A program made the position numbers and the translations under genes. A DNA stretch of 37,087 nt from Burkholderiales bacterium (GTDB taxonomy: Bacteria > Pseudomonadota > Gammaproteobacteria > Burkholderiales > Burkholderiaceae_F): positions 360 through 37,446 of the forward strand of contig OMSW01000290.1 of NCBI GenBank assembly GCA_900290295.1, read 5' to 3'. A model generated the notes under the pieces. That model did not search any database. It saw only the letters and a list, made by a program, of their open reading frames with translations, and was not told the DNA's origin. The first letter of the stretch is position 1; every line of letters begins with the position of its first letter. Positions 27,552 to 36,216 of the stretch are shown here, in pieces.

Positions 27552-28778
27552 GTGGACTTCGAACACTCGCCCAGAGTCAAGGAGCTGCAGCAACGGCTGA
27601 TTGCCTTCATGGAAGAGCATGTGTACCCGGCCGAAGCGCTCTTCGAGGCCCAGATGGATGCCTTCCGCGCCGCGGGCAACCGCTGGCAGCCGACGCCAGT
27701 CATGGAAACGCTGAAGACCAAGGCCAAGGCCGCCGGGCTGTGGAACCTGTTCCTGCCCGAGTCCAAGTACGGCGCCGGCTTGACCAACGTTGAGTACGCG
27801 CCGTTGGCCGAGATCATGGGGCGTTCCGAGATTGGCTCCGAGCCGTTTAACTGCTCGGCACCGGATACCGGCAACATGGAGACCCTGGTTCGCTACGGCA
27901 CGCTAGAACAGCAGGAACGCTGGCTCCTTCCGCTTCTGGATGGCAGCATTCGATCGGGCTTCGCGATGACCGAGCCGGACGTGGCATCGTCCGACGCGAC
28001 CAATATCGAGGCGCGCATCGAGCGCGATGGCAATCACTACGTGATCAACGGGCGCAAATGGTGGACCTCGGGCGCCAACGACCCTCGATGCAAGATCCTG
28101 ATCTTTATGGGCAAGTCCGATCCGCACAATCCGGATCGACATCGGCAGCAATCGATGATCTTGGTGCCCATGGATTCCCCGGGTGTCAAGGTATTGCGGC
28201 ATTTGCCGGTGTTCGGCTACGACGATGCGCCGCATGGCCATGCGGAGATCGAGTTCACCGGTGTGCGTGTGCCACTGTCCAATATTTTGCTTGGCGAAGG
28301 CCGCGGCTTCGAGATCGCGCAGGGGCGGCTGGGCCCGGGCCGGATCCACCACTGCATGCGCACCATTGGCCGCGCCGAGCGCGCGCTGGAGGATATGTGT
28401 CGCCGCTCGCTGCAACGCGTGGCATTTGGCCGCAAGCTCGCCGACCAGGGTGTGACGCGCGAGCGCATTGCCAATGCGCGCATCCTGATCGACCAGGCGC
28501 GCTTCCTTGTGCTGCACGCCGCCTGGAAGATGGACACCGTGGGCAACAAGGGCGCGCGGCAGGAAATTGCAATGATCAAGGTCGCCGCTCCCTCGATGGC
28601 TTGCCAGGTGTTCGATTGGGCCATGCAGGTGCACGGCGGGGCGGGGGTCAGCGAGGATTTCGGCCTTGCGCGCGCCTACGCCGGCACGCGAACGCTGCGA
28701 TTTGCTGACGGTCCGGACGAGGTGCACCGCGACGCGATTGCCAAGATGGAGCTTGGTCGCTATCGCACGGACCGCTGA
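27552..28778 (+). CDS. ACAD11-type acyl-CoA dehydrogenase (LvaC-like), probable phosphate-eliminating enzyme
   Basis: The 408-residue product matches the C-terminal acyl-CoA dehydrogenase half of animal ACAD11 along its whole length: [59 protein letters not shown] followed by IHHCMRT, and [10 protein letters not shown] near the C-terminus. The usual catalytic Glu of the EGTxEI motif is here Asp (D386 in ADGPDEVH), as I recall for ACAD11. Relatives convert 4-phosphoacyl-CoA to an enoyl-CoA, giving entry to beta-oxidation. The start is a GTG at 27552 with AAGGA 6 nt upstream. It directly follows the kinase gene, so the two halves of ACAD11 are separate neighbouring genes here. Confidence 0.9.
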   Translation: MDFEHSPRVKELQQRLIAFMEEHVYPAEALFEAQMDAFRAAGNRWQPTPVMETLKTKAKAAGLWNLFLPESKYGAGLTNVEYAPLAEIMGRSEIGSEPFNCSAPDTGNMETLVRYGTLEQQERWLLPLLDGSIRSGFAMTEPDVASSDATNIEARIERDGNHYVINGRKWWTSGANDPRCKILIFMGKSDPHNPDRHRQQSMILVPMDSPGVKVLRHLPVFGYDDAPHGHAEIEFTGVRVPLSNILLGEGRGFEIAQGRLGPGRIHHCMRTIGRAERALEDMCRRSLQRVAFGRKLADQGVTRERIANARILIDQARFLVLHAAWKMDTVGNKGARQEIAMIKVAAPSMACQVFDWAMQVHGGAGVSEDFGLARAYAGTRTLRFADGPDEVHRDAIAKMELGRYRTDR

Positions 28779-28929
28779 ACCTTGAAATGCTCACGTTTCG
28801 GCAAGACCGCTCGCACATCGGCCGCCCGCCCATTCGCGGCGGTTGATGCTGCCCGGGATGAACACCATTTACCGCGCCGAAGCCTGTCCAGCGTGCTACC
28901 CCGACTGGCCGTGACCTCATGGAGTCAAA

Positions 28930-29916
28930 ATGAAAGCACTCGTCTGCCGAGCCTTCGGCCCGATCGAAAACCTGCGCGTGGAGGAAATCCCCGCTCCGGT
29001 CCCGGGTCCCGGCCAGCTGCTGATTGACGTGCAGGCTGCGTCGATCAATTTTCCGGACGCGTTGATGGTACAGGGGCTGTATCAGATCAAACCGGCAGTG
29101 CCATTTACCCCAGGCGCCGAACTTGCCGGCATCGTTGCCGCCGTGGGCGAAAACGTCGACGCATTTCGGCCCGGCGACCGCGTAATCGCCTCGCCTGGGA
29201 CCGGCGCTTTCGCCGAAAGCTGTCTTGCCGACGCGACGCGCACGGTGCCCCTGCCCGCTGGCATGGACTTCGAGCTTGGCGCATCGTTCCTGCTTGCCTA
29301 TGGAACGTCCTTGCATGCACTGCGCACCATCGGTCGGGTGCAGGCGGGCGAGACCTTGCTGGTGCTGGGCGCTGCCGGTGGAGTCGGCATCGCTGCGGTT
29401 GAGATCGCCAAGGCGTTGGGCGCGCGGGTCATCGCTGCCGCGTCGAGCGTCGAGAAGCTGGCTTTGGCCCGTCGCGCTGGCGCCGACGAGACCATCGACT
29501 ACACGCAGGAGGGCTGGCGGCGCCAGGTCGAGGCGCTGACCGCCGGCCGCGGCGTCGATGTGGTCTACGACCCGGTCGGCGGCCCGTACAGCGAGAGCGC
29601 AATACGCGCCACGGCCTGGCGTGGCCGCTATCTCGTGGTCGGCTTTGCTGCCGGCGAGATTCCCAAGCTGCCGCTCAACCTCGTTCTGCTCAAGGAGCGA
29701 GTCGTCCTTGGTGTGTTCTGGGGCGAGGCGATGCATCGCGATCCGGTGCAGTGCCGGACCGACATGCGCCAGCTTGGCGATTGGTTCGCCGCAGGCAAGC
29801 TGCACCCGCCGGTCACGGATCGCGTGCCGCTTTCCGGCGCCGCAGCAGCAATCGCCCGGCTCGCCGGACGCCGGGCCATGGGCAAGCTGGTCGTGCTACC
29901 GGGAATTCTCGCATGA
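28930..29916 (+). CDS. NADPH:quinone oxidoreductase-like MDR protein (zinc-independent)
   Basis: The 328-residue product is a medium-chain dehydrogenase/reductase of the quinone oxidoreductase type: SINFPDALMVQGLYQ (38-52), PFTPGAELAG (58-67) and the Rossmann motif GAAGGVG (147-153). Zinc ligands are absent. Relatives reduce quinones or the double bond of enoyl-CoA or enones. The ATG at 28930 is preceded by GGAG. A 151-nt gap separates it from the ACAD11-type gene, and its stop overlaps the MaoC-like gene by 4 nt (ATGA). In this cluster it may reduce an unsaturated acyl-CoA intermediate; that is inference from position. Confidence 0.88.
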   Translation: MKALVCRAFGPIENLRVEEIPAPVPGPGQLLIDVQAASINFPDALMVQGLYQIKPAVPFTPGAELAGIVAAVGENVDAFRPGDRVIASPGTGAFAESCLADATRTVPLPAGMDFELGASFLLAYGTSLHALRTIGRVQAGETLLVLGAAGGVGIAAVEIAKALGARVIAAASSVEKLALARRAGADETIDYTQEGWRRQVEALTAGRGVDVVYDPVGGPYSESAIRATAWRGRYLVVGFAAGEIPKLPLNLVLLKERVVLGVFWGEAMHRDPVQCRTDMRQLGDWFAAGKLHPPVTDRVPLSGAAAAIARLAGRRAMGKLVVLPGILA

Positions 29917-30368
29917 CACCCAAGGTCTTTCCTTTTGACAAACTGCAGGAGCTCGTCGGGCAGGCCCTTGGCACTAGCGACTGGATCCTGGTGGATCAGG
30001 CCCGCATCGACGCGTTCGCACACGTCACCGGTGATCACCAGTGGATTCATGTGGATGCCGGACGTGCAGCCGAGGGCCCGTTTGGAAGCACCGTGGCCCA
30101 CGGCTACCTGACGCTGTCGCTGTTGCCAGCGATGGTTGCCACGGCGTTCGAAATCAACGGCAGTCGCATGGGAGTCAACTACGGCATCAACCGCTTGCGC
30201 TTTCCCGCCCCGGTACCGGTCGGCAGTCGCTTGCGTGGCCATTTCAGGCTGCTCGCCTGTGACCCCATCGAAGGTGGCGTCCAGCTCGTCATCGAGGCAA
30301 CGATCGAACGTGAAGGATTTGCAAAGCCTGTGTGCGTAGTCGAGATGCTGGCGCGGCGCTATCGCTGA
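29913..30368 (+). CDS. MaoC-like (R)-specific enoyl-CoA hydratase
   Basis: Hot-dog-fold protein of 151 residues. The hydratase-2 active-site pattern is complete: VTGDHQWIHVD with D41 and H46 (five residues apart as in PhaJ), followed by GPFGSTVAHGYLTLSL (56-71). Such enzymes add water to 2-enoyl-CoA to give the (R)-3-hydroxyacyl-CoA, the opposite stereochemistry to the fused FadJ-type enzyme earlier in the cluster. This could supply a polyhydroxyalkanoate precursor or act on a branched substrate. The ATG overlaps the stop of the MDR gene, indicating coupled translation. Confidence 0.92.
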   Translation: MTPKVFPFDKLQELVGQALGTSDWILVDQARIDAFAHVTGDHQWIHVDAGRAAEGPFGSTVAHGYLTLSLLPAMVATAFEINGSRMGVNYGINRLRFPAPVPVGSRLRGHFRLLACDPIEGGVQLVIEATIEREGFAKPVCVVEMLARRYR

Positions 30369-30376
30369 TCGCAACC

Positions 30377-30405
30377 TTGCGTGGATTGCGAACTTGTCCT
30401 AGATT
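30377..30405 (+). promoter_or_regulatory. Possible promoter upstream of the class II aldolase-like gene
   Basis: TTGCGT (30377-30382) and TAGATT (30400-30405) are separated by 17 nt; the -10 matches the consensus at 4 of 6 positions and the -35 weakly. It lies in the 116-nt gap after the MaoC gene and could give the downstream half of the cluster its own transcript. Weak evidence. Confidence 0.28.
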
Positions 30406-30484
30406 TGCTTATTGGGTCCGACGTTCTGCAACGTATCGCCGATATTGTGCAGGCGCTGTGAATGTTCTCGGCCAGGTGCCGTCG

Positions 30485-31225
30485 ATGCGTGAACGTGTAT
30501 CGCCGCAGGAGTGGAAACTTCGCGTGGACCTGGCCGCCTGTTATCGGCTGGTCGCGCTGTTCGGCTGGGACGACCTGGTGTTCACACACATCTCGGCGCG
30601 CGTTCCGGACGAGCTCGGACATTTCCTGATCAATCCCTATGGACTCTTCTTCGACGAGATCACCGCCTCCAGCCTGATCAAGGTCGACCATTCGGGCGCG
30701 CCCCTGCACGACACGTCGTTTCCGGTCAATCCTGCCGGGTTCGTGATCCACAGCGCGGTCCATGCGGGTCGGCCGGACGTGCACTGCGTGCTGCATACGC
30801 ACACGCCGTATGGCGTGGCGGTTGCGGCGCAGGCCAGCGGCTTGCTGCCACTGTCGCAGCAATCGGCATTTGTGCTGGCAAGCCTGGCGTATCACGACTA
30901 CGAGGGCGTCGCGCTTCGCGAAGCCGAGAAGGCACGCCTGGTGGCTGACCTCGGCGCGGCGCAGCACTTGATTCTTCGCAACCACGGGCTGCTGACCTGT
31001 GGTCGCAGCATCGCGGAGGCCTTCCAGTCCATGTACATCCTGGAGGCGGCGTGCCGCATTCAGGTGCTGGCGCAGGCCGGTGGACCCCTGGTCGAGGTGC
31101 CGCAAACCATCATTGACAACATTGCGGCGCAGGTGCGCGAAGTCACGCAAGGCCTTGGCGCCGCGCTGGTCTGGCCCGGGTTGCTGCGGCTGCTCGATCG
31201 GCGCATGCCGGGTTATGAGGCCTGA
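30485..31225 (+). CDS. Class II aldolase/adducin-family protein
   Basis: The 246-residue product has the class II aldolase/adducin fold: FTHISARVPD near the N-terminus (33-42), zinc-ligand histidines H104 and H106 in HTHTPYG, and H167 in RNHGLLTCG. At the place of the catalytic acid of fuculose-phosphate aldolase (normally E, four residues before the first helix His) it reads NPAGFVIH, so the Glu appears to be missing, and true aldolase activity is doubtful. This variant is common in proteins found beside 2-hydroxyacid dehydrogenases, as here. The ATG at 30485 has AGGTG 6 nt upstream; a GTG at 30458 is the alternative start. Substrate unknown. Confidence 0.82.
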   Translation: MRERVSPQEWKLRVDLAACYRLVALFGWDDLVFTHISARVPDELGHFLINPYGLFFDEITASSLIKVDHSGAPLHDTSFPVNPAGFVIHSAVHAGRPDVHCVLHTHTPYGVAVAAQASGLLPLSQQSAFVLASLAYHDYEGVALREAEKARLVADLGAAQHLILRNHGLLTCGRSIAEAFQSMYILEAACRIQVLAQAGGPLVEVPQTIIDNIAAQVREVTQGLGAALVWPGLLRLLDRRMPGYEA

Positions 31226-31237
31226 GACGCAGTGACG

Positions 31238-32051
31238 ATGGGCATCCTCGTGCTTAGCGCTCCCTTGCCCTCGGCCCCATTCGTCGCCGCACTGCGCGCA
31301 GCCGCACCCGACGTTCCGGTGTGGAGCGAGCGGGAGCGGCCTCCATCGGACGAGGCTGTGGAGGCAATTCTTGCGTGGCGACTGAAACCGGGCACGGTGT
31401 CGCGGTACCCGAAGCTGCGCGTACTGTGCTCGACCGGTGCCGGTGTCGACAAGCTGCTCGCCGCCTCGGATCTGCCGCCCGACTTGCCGGTGACGCGTGT
31501 GGTCGACCCGTTGCAGGCGCAATCGGTTGCGCAGTATGTGGTGGCGTACACGCTGCGCTTTGCACGCGATCTGCTTGACCCCGCTGGGCTATCCACTTGC
31601 AATGTGGGGACGGCGACGGCGGTCTTTGCCGGTGGGGCGCAGTCTCGCCGGCGACGCAGAGTTACCGCTGCTGCTTGCGCAGTCCGATGTGCTCATCTGC
31701 ACGCTGCCGCTGACGCCGGCCACCCGAGGGCTGCTCGACCGCGCCCGGATGTCGCAGCTGCCGCGCGGCTCATACCTAATCAACGTCGGTCGCGGCGAAC
31801 ATTTGGTGGAAGGCGACTTGCGGGCTCTGCTCGACGAAGATCATCTCGCCGGGGCGGCGCTCGACGTATTCGAGCGCGAGCCGCCGCCGCCTGATGCCTG
31901 GATCTGGCGACACGCGCGAGTGACTGCCACACCGCACATCGCTGGCGAGGCGCGCGACGAGATCGTCGCTGCGCAATGTCTGGACGCCTTGCGCCGCGCT
32001 CGCGCCGGAGCGACGCAGCCATTTGCCGTCGACCAGGCGGCGGGGTACTGA
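31238..32051 (+). pseudogene. D-2-hydroxyacid dehydrogenase (GhrA-like), internal deletion and frameshift
   Basis: The first frame (from ATG 31238, or GTG 31232) reads an N-terminal GhrA-like domain up to AQSVAQYVVAYTLRFARDL. At about 31571-31583 it must switch frame: the other frame reads PLGYPLAMWGRR, LAGDAELPLLLAQSDVLIC and LPLTPATRGLLD, and retains the catalytic region (INVGRGEH, VFEREPPP, TPHIAGEA) to a TGA at 32051. Between the two halves roughly 40 residues are missing, including the GxGxxG NAD(P)-binding loop. At 814 nt it is about 120 nt shorter than a typical family gene. As sequenced it cannot make a functional dehydrogenase. It lies 12 nt after the aldolase-like gene, a pairing usual for intact copies. 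A collapsed or misassembled region is the main alternative. Confidence 0.8.
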
Positions 32052-32080
32052 CAGCAGCACAACGGACCGAGGACGCATCG

Positions 32081-33280
32081 ATGGATTTGCGCTTTACTCC
32101 AGAAGAGGAGAACTTTTGCACGGAGGTTCGTGCCTTTCTCGCGCAGAAACTGCCGCCGCGGCTGTCGGAGAGGGTGCGAGCCGGCAAACGCCTGAGCCGC
32201 GCCGACATGGTCGAGTGGCACGCGATTCTGAACTCGCGCGGTTGGCTTGCGAGTCATTGGCCAACGCAGTACGGCGGCCCGGGCTGGAGCGCGGTCCAGA
32301 GGTTTATCTTCGAGAATGAATGTGCCCTGGCGCATTGCCCTCGCATCGTGCCGTTCGGCGTCAACATGCTAGGACCCGTGCTGATCAAGTTCGGAACCGA
32401 GGCACAGAAGCGGCACTGGCTGCCCCGCATTCTGGACGGGTCGGACTGGTGGTGCCAGGGTTACTCTGAGCCCGGCGCCGGTTCGGACCTCGCCGGCGTA
32501 ACGACGAGTGCGGTGCACCAGGGCGAACAGTACGTCGTCAATGGCCAGAAGACCTGGACCACTCTGGGCCAGTACGCGAACATGATCTTTTGCCTCGTGC
32601 GCACGGACCGTGAGGCGAAGAAGCAGGAAGGCATCAGCTTTCTGCTGATCGACATGAGATCGCCAGGCGTCGAAGTCCGGCCGATCATCACACTGGACGG
32701 CGCGCACGAGATCAACGAGGTGTTCCTGACCAATGTGCGCGTGCCGGTCGAAAACCTCGTTGGTCCGGAGAACAAGGGCTGGACCTGCGCGAAGTACTTA
32801 TTGACATACGAGCGCACCAACATCGCCGGCATCGGTTTGTCGGTGGCCGCGTTCGAGCAGCTCAAGGAAGTTGCCGCCACGCAAATGCGCCAAGGCCAAC
32901 CGTTGGCCGAGGATCCCCTGTTCGCAGCACGCATGGCGCGCGTCGAGATCGAGCTGGAGAACATGAAAACCACCAATTTGCGCGTCCTGGCCGCAGCAAG
33001 CGGTGGCGGCGTTCCGGGCGCCGAGAGCTCTATGCTGAAGATCCGCGGCACGGAAATCCGCCAGGAGATCTCGTCCCTGTATCGTCGGGCGATGGGCGTC
33101 CATGCCCGCGCCTATGTGGACGAGGCCCTCGACGACGGCGCCGACGGCCCGTGGGTCGGGCCCAAGGAGGCGGCGGCATCGGCTGCAGCGCGGTACTTCA
33201 ACAACCGCAAGCTGTCGATTTTCGGTGGCTCCAACGAGATCCAGAAGAACATCATCGCCAAGATGATCCTTGGTCTTTGA
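32081..33280 (+). CDS. Acyl-CoA dehydrogenase, pimeloyl-CoA dehydrogenase large-subunit-like
   Basis: The 399-residue product is an acyl-CoA dehydrogenase with WPTQYGGPGWS (about 60-70), QGYSEPGAGSDLAGV (the flavin-proximal segment), NGQKTWTTLGQYA and a C-terminal FGGSNEIQKNIIAKMILGL. The usual EGTxEIQ Glu is Gly (FGGSNEIQ), as in the two-subunit acyl-CoA dehydrogenases of the PimC/PimD or steroid-degrading type. The ATG at 32081 has GAGGA 7 nt upstream. The small-subunit gene follows after 19 nt, so the active enzyme is expected to be a heteromer. Substrates of this group include dicarboxylyl- and ring- or branched-chain CoA esters; the actual one is unknown. Confidence 0.92.
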   Translation: MDLRFTPEEENFCTEVRAFLAQKLPPRLSERVRAGKRLSRADMVEWHAILNSRGWLASHWPTQYGGPGWSAVQRFIFENECALAHCPRIVPFGVNMLGPVLIKFGTEAQKRHWLPRILDGSDWWCQGYSEPGAGSDLAGVTTSAVHQGEQYVVNGQKTWTTLGQYANMIFCLVRTDREAKKQEGISFLLIDMRSPGVEVRPIITLDGAHEINEVFLTNVRVPVENLVGPENKGWTCAKYLLTYERTNIAGIGLSVAAFEQLKEVAATQMRQGQPLAEDPLFAARMARVEIELENMKTTNLRVLAAASGGGVPGAESSMLKIRGTEIRQEISSLYRRAMGVHARAYVDEALDDGADGPWVGPKEAAASAAARYFNNRKLSIFGGSNEIQKNIIAKMILGL

Positions 33281-33299
33281 CGGGCTCGTGAGGTTTGCC

Positions 33300-34462
33300 A
33301 TGAATTTCGAACACAGCGACGAACGCCGGATGTTGGCCGACACATTGAATCGATTTATCCGCGAGCAATATGGTTTCGCCACGCGGCAGCGTATCTGCGC
33401 ATCGGCGCAGGGCTGCAGCCGCGAGGTCTGGCAGCGCTTGGCCGAGCTGGGCGCGATCGCCGCCTTGTTCCCCGAGTCCGACGGCGGTTTCGGTGGAGCC
33501 GGGTTCGACATCGCCATCGTCTTCGAGTCGATGGGTCGCGGCCTGGTGGTTCGGTGGTCGAGCCGCTGGTCGGCGCCCTAATGGCGGGTCAGGTTTTGGC
33601 CACGGTCGGCACCGAGGCCGCGCGCGCATTGCTGGCCGAGCTGATCGCGGGCGAGAAGATTGTGCTGCTTGCCTACGAGGAGGCCGACACCTTCGCCGAT
33701 CCAAGCCGTATTGCCCTGCGCGCCGAACGCGCTGGCGCTGGCTGGCGCCTCACCGGGAGCAAGTCGGTCGTTCACCAGGCCGAGCAGGCCGACGCCTTCG
33801 TGATCGCAGCGCGTACCAGCGGCGCGGTAGGCGACGAGAACGGCCTTTCGCTGTTCCTGGTGCCGCGGGACACGCCGGGTCTGAGCCTTCGGGGATATCG
33901 GTTGATCGATGGCGGCCGGGCCGCTGAACTGACACTTGGAGCCGTTGCGCTGCCCGCCGTGTCGCTGCTCGGCATGGCCGACAGTGCGCATCCCGTGATG
34001 GAGCGCGCCATCGGCTATGGGGTACTTGCCTTGACCGCGGAGTCCCTGGGGGCAATGGAGGCCGCCAAAGAGGCGACCTTGGAGTACCTGCGGACCCGCA
34101 AGCAGTTCGGCACGCCGATCGGCAGCTTCCAGGCGCTACAGCACCGCATGGCCGCGCTGCTGCTCGAAGTCGAACAGGCGCGGTCGAGCGTGATCAATGC
34201 CGCGGCCTCGCTGGGTGCCGGGCGAACGTTGCGGGAGCGCGCGCTTTCGGCTGCCAAGGTCACCGTCGGCCGTGTCGGGATCTTGGTTGCCGAAGAGAGC
34301 ATCCAGTTGCACGGCGCCATCGGGATGACCTGGGAACTGCCGCTGGCACACTTTGCCAAGCGCCTGGTGATGATCGATCACGAGCTCGGCGACGAGGATC
34401 ATCACTTGGCACGCTTCATTGCGCTCGGTCGAGGCAAGGCACTTGCTGCTGGTGCGCCATGA
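33300..34462 (+). pseudogene. Acyl-CoA dehydrogenase, pimeloyl-CoA dehydrogenase small-subunit-like, frameshifted by 8-nt insertion
   Basis: From the ATG at 33300 (GAGG 6 nt upstream) the frame reads a PimD-like N-terminus (MNFEHSDERRMLADTLNRFI) to FESMGRGLVV and then stops at 33581 after nonsense. The protein continues in another frame from about 33554 (VVEPLVGALMAGQ) to 34462, including YLRTRKQFGTPIGSFQALQH and IQLHGAIGMTWE. At the break GTGGTTCG (33546-33553) is followed directly by GTGGTCGA (33554-33561), an imperfect tandem repeat. Deleting the first copy gives a continuous GRGLVVEPLVG and a 384-residue protein, the usual family length. As sequenced the gene is broken. It sits directly after its expected large-subunit partner. 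Confidence 0.85.
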
Positions 34463-34523
34463 TGAAATACTGCGATACGGCGGTCCACTCGCCGATTGCA
34501 AAAAACGATTGGGGAGAAATCCG

Positions 34524-36137
34524 ATGCTCGGACAGATGATGAAGGTGCCGCTGACCATTCCCTCCTTGCTGGAGTTCGCGGCGAGATACCACGGGGATTG
34601 CGAGATCGTCTCCAAGACCGTCGAAGGCCCTATCCACCGCTACGACTATGCCGGCTTGGCGCGGCGGACCAAGCAACTCGCCAACGCGTTGTGCGGTCTC
34701 GGACTCGGTGATGGCGACATCGTCGGTACCTTGGCCTGGAACGGTTATCGGCATCTCGAGCTCTATTACGGCGTCTCTGGCATTGGAGCGGTCTGCCACA
34801 CGGTCAATCCGCGTTTGTTCGTCGAGCAGATCGCCTACATCATCAATCATGCCGAGGACCGCTACGTCTTCACGGACCTCTCTTTCGTCGGCCTGCTCGA
34901 AGGCTTGGCTGACAAATTGAAAAAGGTCCAAGGCTTCGTGGTGATGACCGACCGGGCCCACATGCCGTCGACCACCCTGCGCAATGCGTTGTGCTACGAG
35001 GAACTGTTGGCCGGACAGCCCGAAACCTTCGATTGGTCCATCGTCGACGAGAACGCCGCTGCGGCGCTTTGCTACACCTCGGGCACCACGGGGAACCCGC
35101 GTGGGGTCCTCTACAGCCATCGCTCGACGGTGCTCCATTCGATGGCCGTGAACTTTGCCGACTCCCTGGCGCTATCGGCTCGCGATGCGATGTTGCCGGT
35201 TGTGCCCATGTTCCACGTCAATGCCTGGGGGATTCCCTACGCGGCGCCGGTTGCGGGCTGCAAGCTGGTGATGCCGGGGCCCAATTTGGATGGCGCCAGT
35301 TTGACGCACTTGATGGAATCGGAGGCCGTAACCATCTCCGCCGGTGTCCCCACTGTCTGGCTCAATCTTTTGGCGCATATCAAGGAAACGGGCAAGTGTC
35401 CTTCGCGCTTGAATCGCGTGGTGATCGGCGGTTCCGCCTGCCCCCCGGCCATGATGGAGGCCTTCGAAAAACTCGGCGTACGTGCCGTTCACGCCTGGGG
35501 CATGACGGAAATGAGTCCCCTGGGTGTGATCAATCAGCCAACGCGCAGGACCGAGGCGCTGGCGGCCGATCAGCGGAGGGAGCTCGCGCTCAAACAGGGC
35601 CGTCCTCTATACGGTGTCGAGATCAAGATCGTCGATGGCGCTGGCGTGGAACTGCCCTTCGACGGTACCAGCTTCGGTAGCCTGAAGGTCCACGGCTACT
35701 GGATCTGCGACAGCTATTTTCGGCAGGAGCCGGTTGCCGCCCATGACGAGCCGGGCTGGTTCGACACCGGCGACGTCGCTACCATCGACGCCGATGGTTT
35801 CGTGAAGATCGTGGATCGCACCAAAGACGTGATCAAGTCAGGCGGCGAGTGGATCAGCTCCATCGATCTGGAGAACGTCGCCATCGCCCATCCGGCGGTG
35901 CGCGAGGCCGCCGCCATCGGCCGTACCGACGAAAAATGGGGCGAACGCCCGGTAATCGTTGCTGTGCTGAAACCGGGAGCGACGGCCACAGCAGAGGAGA
36001 TCCGCGCGTTCTACCGCGGCAAGGTGGGAAAGTGGTGTGAACCGGACGCGGTCCTCATCGTCGAGAGTCTTCCCCACACCGCGACCGGCAAGTTGCTGAA
36101 AACCGAGTTGCGCCGGCTCTACGGCCAGGCCCGCTGA
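34524..36137 (+). CDS. AMP-forming acyl-CoA ligase (AlkK/DmdB-like)
   Basis: Activates a carboxylic acid to its CoA thioester with ATP, supplying substrate to the acyl-CoA dehydrogenases upstream. The 537-residue product opens with [20 protein letters not shown], typical of medium-chain fatty-acid and 3-methylmercaptopropionate CoA ligases. It has the P-loop-like [11 protein letters not shown] (184-194), [12 protein letters not shown], the hinge [15 protein letters not shown] and C-terminal [10 protein letters not shown] with the conserved lysine at about 523. GGGGAG is 7 nt before the ATG at 34524. It ends the plus-strand series, 61 nt after the small-subunit gene. All catalytic motifs look intact; the exact acid is unknown. 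Confidence 0.94.
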   Translation: MLGQMMKVPLTIPSLLEFAARYHGDCEIVSKTVEGPIHRYDYAGLARRTKQLANALCGLGLGDGDIVGTLAWNGYRHLELYYGVSGIGAVCHTVNPRLFVEQIAYIINHAEDRYVFTDLSFVGLLEGLADKLKKVQGFVVMTDRAHMPSTTLRNALCYEELLAGQPETFDWSIVDENAAAALCYTSGTTGNPRGVLYSHRSTVLHSMAVNFADSLALSARDAMLPVVPMFHVNAWGIPYAAPVAGCKLVMPGPNLDGASLTHLMESEAVTISAGVPTVWLNLLAHIKETGKCPSRLNRVVIGGSACPPAMMEAFEKLGVRAVHAWGMTEMSPLGVINQPTRRTEALAADQRRELALKQGRPLYGVEIKIVDGAGVELPFDGTSFGSLKVHGYWICDSYFRQEPVAAHDEPGWFDTGDVATIDADGFVKIVDRTKDVIKSGGEWISSIDLENVAIAHPAVREAAAIGRTDEKWGERPVIVAVLKPGATATAEEIRAFYRGKVGKWCEPDAVLIVESLPHTATGKLLKTELRRLYGQAR

Positions 36138-36216
36138 CACTGCGGCGGCGCAGCGCGTGCGCGAGCCGGGGCGGTAGCGCGCGGCGTAGCGCCCGCCGCG
36201 GATGGTTGCCGGCGCC

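Noticed and set aside
25988-27877. 629-codon minus-strand open frame opposite the SDR, kinase and ACAD genes
   Set aside because: The plus strand carries three recognisable, overlapping or closely spaced genes here; the antisense translation is Arg/His/Gln-rich and unrecognisable.
31497-32051. Separate short dehydrogenase gene starting at 31497
   Set aside because: The first part of that frame is out-of-frame overlap with the GhrA-like N-terminus; only the part after about 31575 is homologous, so it is the second half of one broken gene.
20292-36137. DMSP demethylation (Dmd) pathway reading, based on DmdC-like dehydrogenase and DmdB-like ligase
   Set aside because: No DmdA demethylase or DmdD hydratase is present, and both families also contain ordinary fatty-acid enzymes.
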